Source: JAUIJL01 sp965366625 (GTDB lineage Bacteria > Acidobacteriota > Thermoanaerobaculia > Multivoradales > J023). From it: a stretch of DNA of 64,000 bases. Below, piece by piece: positions 59,560 through 64,000 of this stretch. The notes beneath the pieces are model-generated. The model saw nothing but the letters and a program-made list of their open reading frames with translations. It ran no database searches and was not told where the DNA came from. The position numbers and the translations under genes are program-made. Each line of letters begins with the position of its first letter. Positions within the stretch are counted from its first letter, which is position 1. The stretch spans positions 1-64,000 of the forward strand of contig CBDUGP010000019.1 of assembly GCA_965366625.1 (NCBI GenBank), read 5' to 3'.

Positions 59560-60182
59560 CGTTCGCCCTCCGAGAGCTTGGCCCCGAGATGTTTACGCCG
59601 GGCGACGATTTCTTGTACTTCCCGCAAGTCGACACCCATGGTGATGTCCCAACCCGCGTCCCGGAACCGGCGGCGTCCGCCCAGCAGTAGCAGCACACCG
59701 ACCGCCGCGGCAAAGACCACTGTGGTTTCGCCGAAGGTGTCGTAGCTTCGGTAAGAAGCGAGCACCGAGGTGACAATGTTGGGTGGACCTACTTCGAGGG
59801 GAGAAATCTGCAAGTAGCGGGGGGCCAGGTATTGGTGGATCGGAGCCTCTGGATCTCCGAAATGGGGCATGTCCAAGGTGCCGTAGATCAGCATCGCTCC
59901 GCAGGCCAGCACCAAGACAGCGGGACCGGGTCGAAGCTGTCGCGCGCGTTTTTTCTCTTCTCGCTTGGTGATTGCTAGGGTGGCGAGCATCAAAAGGGTC
60001 GAGATCCCCGCACCGACCGCCGCTTCCGTAAACGCGACATCCACAGCGTCCATGACCATGAATAGGCTGGCGACCAACAAGCTGAACAGGCTGGCCAGCA
60101 TGGCGGCCGCGAAAAGATCCCGCAGGCGCAGGATCCCCAACGCCGTCAACATGAGGAAAGCGAAGAGCACGATGTCGATCAA
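59556..60182 (-). CDS. DUF4040 / MrpA-C-terminal-like antiporter subunit
   Basis: 208 residues, five to six membrane segments. LRDLFAAAMLASLFSLLVAS with VDVAFTEAAVGAGIST matches the DUF4040 segment found at the C-terminal end of long MrpA proteins and in membrane-bound hydrogenases. A second part, PPNIVTSVLASYRSYDTFGE, matches the following Mbh/Mrp element. This gene therefore supplies MrpA's C-terminal function as a separate protein. TTG start at 60182 overlaps mrpG. Confidence 0.88.
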   Translation of the reverse strand: MIDIVLFAFLMLTALGILRLRDLFAAAMLASLFSLLVASLFMVMDAVDVAFTEAAVGAGISTLLMLATLAITKREEKKRARQLRPGPAVLVLACGAMLIYGTLDMPHFGDPEAPIHQYLAPRYLQISPLEVGPPNIVTSVLASYRSYDTFGETTVVFAAAVGVLLLLGGRRRFRDAGWDITMGVDLREVQEIVARRKHLGAKLSEGER

Positions 60183-60523
60183 ATAGGTGATGCCGGTCCT
60201 CCCTTCTTTCTTTGTTGGCGGGTCTCGCCGGGCAACAAACCGTTGTCCAACGCGGCCTTGGCCAAGGCATGGGAGGCGACCGGGCCGGTGAGCACCAGGA
60301 AGACCAAGATCAGCGCCAGCTTGAGGATGATGTCGAAATGATCGATCGATTGTAGGGCCAGGCCGAGAAGAATGAGGCCTGGGCCCAACGTCTCATTGAC
60401 GCTGGCCGCGTGGAGGCGGGTGTAGAAAGTGCGCATGCGCCAGATGACGATCGCCGCCGACACCAAGGTCAACGAGCCGCCGATCAGGCAGATCCACGAC
60501 AAAACGTCGAGCATCACAGCCAT
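60179..60523 (-). CDS. mrpG: Mrp antiporter subunit G
   Basis: 114 residues with three membrane segments. CLIGGSLTLVSAAIVIWRM and FYTRLHAASVNETLGPGLIL give the MrpG pattern, including the RLHAA..ETLG block. ATG 60523 overlaps the end of mrpF by ten bases. Confidence 0.93.
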   Translation of the reverse strand: MAVMLDVLSWICLIGGSLTLVSAAIVIWRMRTFYTRLHAASVNETLGPGLILLGLALQSIDHFDIILKLALILVFLVLTGPVASHALAKAALDNGLLPGETRQQRKKGGPASPI

Positions 60524-60819
60524 TCGACGCCTTCCGGTTTCGATGAGGAGACTTGATCCATCGACGCAAGGTCGCCGTATCGAGTAAATCGCAAAACGCC
60601 GATGGTGCCGATGAAGTTCATCAAGGCATAGAGCAAGGCCAGATCGAGGAAGTCTGGGCGTCCGGTGAGAAAGCCGAGCACAGCGATGAAAAGCACGGTT
60701 TTCGTGCCGACGCTATTGATCACCAAGATTCGATCGAAGACGGATTCCGCGGTGAAGGCCTTGCAGATCAACAAAGCCATACAGATCAGAATCGCGAGCA
60801 TCGCCACGGCGAACATCAA
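60514..60819 (-). CDS. mrpF: Mrp antiporter subunit F
   Basis: 101 residues with three membrane segments. SVFDRILVINSVGTKTVLFI holds the conserved DR...N.....T of MrpF, split here as SVFDRILVINSVG and TKTVLFI. TTG 60819 or ATG 60816 is the start, overlapping the mrpE stop. Confidence 0.93.
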   Translation of the reverse strand: MMFAVAMLAILICMALLICKAFTAESVFDRILVINSVGTKTVLFIAVLGFLTGRPDFLDLALLYALMNFIGTIGVLRFTRYGDLASMDQVSSSKPEGVEWL

Positions 60820-61355
60820 GCCTTCTCCACCCAGCGGACCCAGCGGTCCATCTCGCCGGTTTGAAGGGATTCCAGGGACGATTCACTGAACGCATGCACT
60901 CGGATGGTGCGCTCGGTGGCGTCCGTGTCGATGCTGAGCGTGCCAGGGGTGAGGGTGATCGAGTTGGCGTAAGAAACCAAGCCGAGGGAGGTTTTTTGTC
61001 CCGCGAGCAGGGTCGTTACCCGGGGTTGTTCCCGGCTCGAAGGGGTGAGGCCGAGACGCAGCACCTCCAAGCAAGAGATGATCACTTGCCAGGTCAGCCA
61101 CGGCACATAACAGAGGGTGCGCAGGGTGAGGTGTAAGGGTGTGATCTCTGAATCGACCAAACCCATACGGCGGCAAAGGAAGGTCACCCCGGAAGCAGAA
61201 ACCGCGCCCATGGCGAGCAAAAAGGGATGCTCGAAGGAGAGGGGTCCCGACCACGCAAGCCATAGGCCAAAGACCGTTATCCAAAGAAAAACAGTCGGAA
61301 GCGCGGTCTTTTTGGTATTTCGTGGTGAGCCGTGAGTCTTTTTGTCGCCTGCCAT
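60816..61355 (-). CDS. mrpE: Mrp antiporter subunit E
   Basis: 179 residues. Two or three hydrophobic segments lie in the N-terminal half, then the MrpE block LVSYANSITLTPGTLSIDTD and a polar C-terminus. ATG 61355 follows GGGGAGA on the minus strand; the frame open to 61475 is not supported. First gene of the ten-gene cluster, so the operon promoter should lie at about 61360-61450. Confidence 0.9.
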   Translation of the reverse strand: MAGDKKTHGSPRNTKKTALPTVFLWITVFGLWLAWSGPLSFEHPFLLAMGAVSASGVTFLCRRMGLVDSEITPLHLTLRTLCYVPWLTWQVIISCLEVLRLGLTPSSREQPRVTTLLAGQKTSLGLVSYANSITLTPGTLSIDTDATERTIRVHAFSESSLESLQTGEMDRWVRWVEKA

Positions 61356-61493
61356 GTTCTCCCCGTGTCGCCGACGAGGTCCGTCGACGATACAAGGATA
61401 ATAACAGGGCGCGGCTCGCCTGATGCCACTATTCGACCCGGCCCGCCCCGATGTTTCCATGAAGCGGTTGCCCATTGGGCGAAACTGCCCGGC

Positions 61494-62078
61494 TCAATCG
61501 ATGGTGGATTGGATCTTCAGCTCGAGGCCTCGCACCCATTTGGAGCTGAGCCATGGGCTGAGGTGCGGCAGAATGATTCGCAAAGGGCCGCCCTCTCGGT
61601 TGGAGAGGGGACGCCCATCTGCTTGATAAGCCAAGACCGCAGGGCTTTCGAAAAGGTGATCCAACCCGACCTGCCGGCTGTAGCCCCCTTCGCTGTGCAC
61701 CACCAACCACTCCGCTCGGCTTTGCACACCGGCGAGCTTGAGCAGGTTGCCGACGTCGACCCCCTGCCAGCGACGCCCTCCTTGCCGGAAGGAAGTCACG
61801 CTGACGTCCGAGAAGACTTCCGCTTCGGAAAGACTCGCCAGATCTTGCCAGCGGATGCTCAGCGGATCGGTGACCTCACCGAAGACTCGCAAGCTCCAAC
61901 CTTTATTTCGAAGGTCGGTGATTGGGGCGGAGGAATGGCTGGGCCAGCGGCGGTGCGGAAAAGCCCGCGGCTCGGGTGTGGGCTCGGCCAGGAAGTTGGA
62001 GCTTTTGGGCTCGGTCTTGTCGAAGGCGGTTTTTTCAAATAGGGGTAACGCAGTGGCAGCGAGAATTTGAGACAGCAT
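61494..62078 (-). CDS. Sulfite-oxidase-fold molybdopterin protein lacking the Mo-ligating Cys
   Basis: 194 residues resembling short proteins of the oxidoreductase molybdopterin-binding (SUOX/YedY) fold. Visible: WSLRVFGEVTDPLSIRWQDL, VSVTSFRQGGRRWQGVDVGNLL, a VVHSEGGYSRQVGLDHLF segment, and the end GPLRIILPHLSPWLSSKWVRGL. In active members the segment aligned with VSVTSF reads HCVTxW with the Cys binding molybdenum; here Ser takes that place, and no other Cys lies in the protein. GGAGCC precedes ATG 62078. No obvious signal peptide with twin arginines. It may bind the cofactor without redox function, or have lost it. Confidence 0.75.
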   Translation of the reverse strand: MLSQILAATALPLFEKTAFDKTEPKSSNFLAEPTPEPRAFPHRRWPSHSSAPITDLRNKGWSLRVFGEVTDPLSIRWQDLASLSEAEVFSDVSVTSFRQGGRRWQGVDVGNLLKLAGVQSRAEWLVVHSEGGYSRQVGLDHLFESPAVLAYQADGRPLSNREGGPLRIILPHLSPWLSSKWVRGLELKIQSTID

Positions 62079-62415
62079 ATCTAACGGCTCCTTCCAGACG
62101 GTTCATCAGGAGGAACGCTTTCAGGCGTTCGGGGCTCGGTGGACGAGACGCGGAGGAACTAGATTGTGAGAGCACTGGTCTCGTCCAGATCTTTAGATGA
62201 GCAAAGATCGTGCCGGGTTACCCAGAAGGGGCTGGACAAAGCCTGCGTCTTGCGCTAAGGCTTGTTAAGGTCCTGTGAAGTGGAACTTTAGGGGCGGTGA
62301 CCCCAAAGAGTGGCGTGGCAGGGTGGGAAAAGGCGAGGCCGGCCCCACCCGGGAAATTTTCCCGGGCGGAGAATCGAAGTGGGAAGAATGCCCAGCTTCG
62401 GTGAGCTAATTATAA
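62079..62415. other. Spacer between SUOX-like gene and gap pair
   Basis: No gene is seen. It contains a GC-rich palindrome at 62348-62366 (CCCGGGAAA-T-TTTCCCGGG) that may end transcription from the gap genes, and a 14-bp AT-rich perfect palindrome CTAATTATAATTAG at 62406-62419 covering the gap stop codon. The first part should hold the promoter of the SUOX-like gene. Confidence 0.45.
62348..62366 (-). terminator. Palindromic hairpin behind the gap pair
   Basis: CCCGGGAAA and TTTCCCGGG around a single T; a realistic hairpin has a 6-7 bp GC stem. Placement about 50 bases after the minus-strand gap gene suits termination, but there is no T-run. Confidence 0.4.
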
Positions 62416-63411
62416 TTAGGACGCCAAGCGCTCCAAGAGGTCGACGACCCGATTGGAGTATCCCCATTCGTTGTCGTACCAGGAAACGACTTTGACGTAA
62501 CCGCCACCCTCGGTGAGGGTCGAAAGCGAGTCGAAGATCGAGGAGTGGGGATTGCCGATGATGTCGCTCGAAACCAACGGCTCGGTGGAGTATTCGAGAA
62601 TCCTCTTCATGCTGCCGTTGGCCGCATCTTCCACCGCCTGATTGATTTCCTCGCGACTTGGAGTTTTTTTCAAACGACACACCAAGTCGACAATCGAGCC
62701 GTCGGGCACGGGCACGCGCATGGCGCAGCCGTCGAGCTTGCCTTGGAGTTGGGGCAACACCTTGCCCACCGCTCGGGCAGCGCCGGTGGTGGTTGGGATG
62801 ATGTTTTCAGCCGCCGCACGGCTGCGACGAAGGTCCCGATGGGGCACGTCGGCCAAGCGTTGGTCGTTGGTGTAGGCGTGCACGGTGGTGATGAAACCCT
62901 CTTCGATGCCAAAGGAGTCATCGAGCACTTTGGCCAGGGGGGCCAAGCAATTGGTGGTGCAGGACGCGTTCGAAACGATGCGATGCTCGGGTTTGAGCTG
63001 GTCGTCATTGACGCCTAGGACGATCGTCGCGTCGATTTCCTCCTTGGCCGGCACTGTCAAGATGACCTTGCCGGCTCCCGCGCTCAGATGTTTTTCGAGC
63101 TGCGCCCTTTGACGAAAGACTCCCGTCGACTCGATCACCACATCGACTCCGTGCTCACCCCAGGGAATGTCCGCTGGATCCCGATGGGCGGTCATCTCGA
63201 TACGTTCGTTGCCCACTTGCATGGACTTCTCGTCGGTGGTGACGACTTTGTCGAACCGACCCATGACCGTGTCGAATCTGAGCAGATAGGCCAATTGATC
63301 GTTGTCGTAAAGGTCGTTGATCAACACCACTTGGACGTCGGCACGGTCGGAAAGAATGCGAAAAACACTGCGGCCGATGCGGCCGAAACCGTTGATTCCT
63401 ACGCGGATCAT
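62416..63411 (-). CDS. gap: Type I glyceraldehyde-3-phosphate dehydrogenase, canonical
   Basis: The most typical of the three GAPDH copies here. NAD-binding INGFGRIGRSVFRIL is at the N-terminus; the catalytic block SNASCTTNCLAPLAK, TVHAYTNDQRLADVPH with the partner His, the phosphate site PTTTGAARA, the inner loop VPVPDGSIVDLV and the C-terminal WYDNEWGYSNRV are all intact. Length is 331 aa from ATG 63411, seven bases after AAGGAAGG; GTG 63414 is the alternative. It shares its start with the stop of the other gap gene upstream, so the two are cotranscribed. Confidence 0.96.
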   Translation of the reverse strand: MIRVGINGFGRIGRSVFRILSDRADVQVVLINDLYDNDQLAYLLRFDTVMGRFDKVVTTDEKSMQVGNERIEMTAHRDPADIPWGEHGVDVVIESTGVFRQRAQLEKHLSAGAGKVILTVPAKEEIDATIVLGVNDDQLKPEHRIVSNASCTTNCLAPLAKVLDDSFGIEEGFITTVHAYTNDQRLADVPHRDLRRSRAAAENIIPTTTGAARAVGKVLPQLQGKLDGCAMRVPVPDGSIVDLVCRLKKTPSREEINQAVEDAANGSMKRILEYSTEPLVSSDIIGNPHSSIFDSLSTLTEGGGYVKVVSWYDNEWGYSNRVVDLLERLAS

Positions 63412-64000
63412 CACGCCGCCTTCCTTTCCAGCTCAGCGAAACGTTGAATCAAGTCCACCACCCGATTGGTATAACCCCAGCTGTTGTCGAACCAGGTCAG
63501 GGTCTTCGAAACTTTGTCCCCCAGGACCATGGTGCCCAAGGCGTCGAAAGTGCCGGAGAACGGCGACCGTAGGATGTCGCTTGAAACGATCGGTTCGTCT
63601 TCGTAGTCGAGAACGGATCGATAGCTGCCCGCCGCAGCGGTGCGCACGACCTCGTTGATGGCTAGGGTGGAAACAGGTTTTTCATGCCAGCAAACCAAGT
63701 CGACCAAAGAGCCGTTGGGAACGGGCACGTTCATGGCCATGCCCTGGATCCGGCCTTCGAGCTCGGGAACCAAGCCCATGATCACCTCGGCGGCGCCGGT
63801 CGCCTGGGGAATGATGTTTTCGGCTGCAGCGCGTCCGCGACGTTTGTCCTCGGACGGTACGTCGGCTAGACGCTGCTGGTTGGTGTAGGCGTGCACCGTC
63901 GACAGAAATGCCCGTTGAATGCCGAAAGCGTTGTGCAGGATCTTGATAATCGGACCCGCGGCGTGAGCGGTGCAAGACGCGTTGGAAACGATGCGATGCT
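63411..64000 (-). CDS. gap: Type I glyceraldehyde-3-phosphate dehydrogenase paralogue, partial
   Basis: Only the C-terminal ~196 residues are in the window; the N-terminus lies beyond 64000. The catalytic block reads HRIVSNASCTAHAAGP, keeping the nucleophilic Cys and following Thr but replacing the usual TNCLAP by AHAAGP. TVHAYTNQQRLADVP keeps the partner His, PQATGAAEVI the phosphate site, and FDNSWGYTNRV the C-terminal Asn/Trp. It ends where the next gap gene begins (stop overlapping the start region). The loss of the Asn and second Cys after the catalytic Cys sets it apart from ordinary GAPDH. Confidence 0.92.
   Translation of the reverse strand, partial: HRIVSNASCTAHAAGPIIKILHNAFGIQRAFLSTVHAYTNQQRLADVPSEDKRRGRAAAENIIPQATGAAEVIMGLVPELEGRIQGMAMNVPVPNGSLVDLVCWHEKPVSTLAINEVVRTAAAGSYRSVLDYEDEPIVSSDILRSPFSGTFDALGTMVLGDKVSKTLTWFDNSWGYTNRVVDLIQRFAELERKAA

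Overview
The window is about 60% GC, densely coded and almost free of mobile DNA. It reads as a bacterial chromosome, most likely from an acidobacterium (Acidobacteriota, perhaps class Thermoanaerobaculia). The grounds are indirect: an mglB-mglA-TPR operon, secreted proteins with 'FESGD..W' tags, an R-type lectin with a C-terminal domain I associate with such genomes, Mrp clusters with several D subunits, and Shine-Dalgarno initiation mixed with many GTG and TTG starts. Lineage needs marker-gene phylogeny and is inference here.

Layout. 0.2-3.8 kb: a glycolytic operon gap-pgk-tpiA-secG. 3.9-5.2 kb: tRNA-Leu(GAG), then a cold-shock protein overlapping mobA. 5.5-10.5 kb: citrate synthase, a small coiled-coil protein, an ApbE-like protein and a membrane diguanylate cyclase. 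10.5-12.7 kb: a DUF2318-like protein and the polarity operon mglB-mglA-TPR. 12.8-19.4 kb: a cell-envelope precursor and helicase operon, yvcK-glmU-glmS-pcrA. 19.5-31.5 kb: a GT-C-like membrane protein; a molybdenum/iron-sulfur oxidoreductase (4Fe-4S/NrfD fusion plus molybdopterin subunit); a small membrane protein; a HAD phosphatase; a PLP decarboxylase divergent from a MocR regulator; and a TorD-type chaperone. 31.5-37 kb: cdsA-uppS-truA-GT-C on the minus strand, divergent from a GT2 synthase. 37.1-44.2 kb: an ECF sigma factor, a very large FecR protein, and a four-gene ABC-2 exporter. 44.2-53.5 kb: accessory DNA with two inverted copies of a ~210-bp MITE-like repeat flanking a large secreted protein and small genes, then a GT4 glycosyltransferase, an R-type lectin and a metzincin-like protease. 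53.6-61.4 kb: a ten-gene Mrp-type cation/proton antiporter cluster. 61.5-64 kb: a sulfite-oxidase-fold protein lacking its Mo-ligating cysteine, and two tandem gap genes, the second cut by the window edge.

How the genes fit together. Central carbon metabolism is represented by three GAPDH paralogues with different active-site surroundings, pgk, tpiA and gltA. Molybdenum enzymes recur: mobA for the bis-MGD cofactor, the oxidoreductase and its probable chaperone, and a SUOX-like protein. The oxidoreductase has no visible Tat signal on either large subunit, suggesting a cytoplasm-facing, quinone-linked enzyme. The Mrp cluster would couple proton and sodium gradients. Envelope synthesis is covered by glmU/glmS, uppS, cdsA and several glycosyltransferases.

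The most unusual items are the inverted MITE-like pair, the fused 4Fe-4S/NrfD oxidoreductase, the GAPDH variants, the Cys-to-Ser SUOX-like protein, the MocR promoter/palindrome/start overlap, and the secreted proteins sharing FESGD tags.
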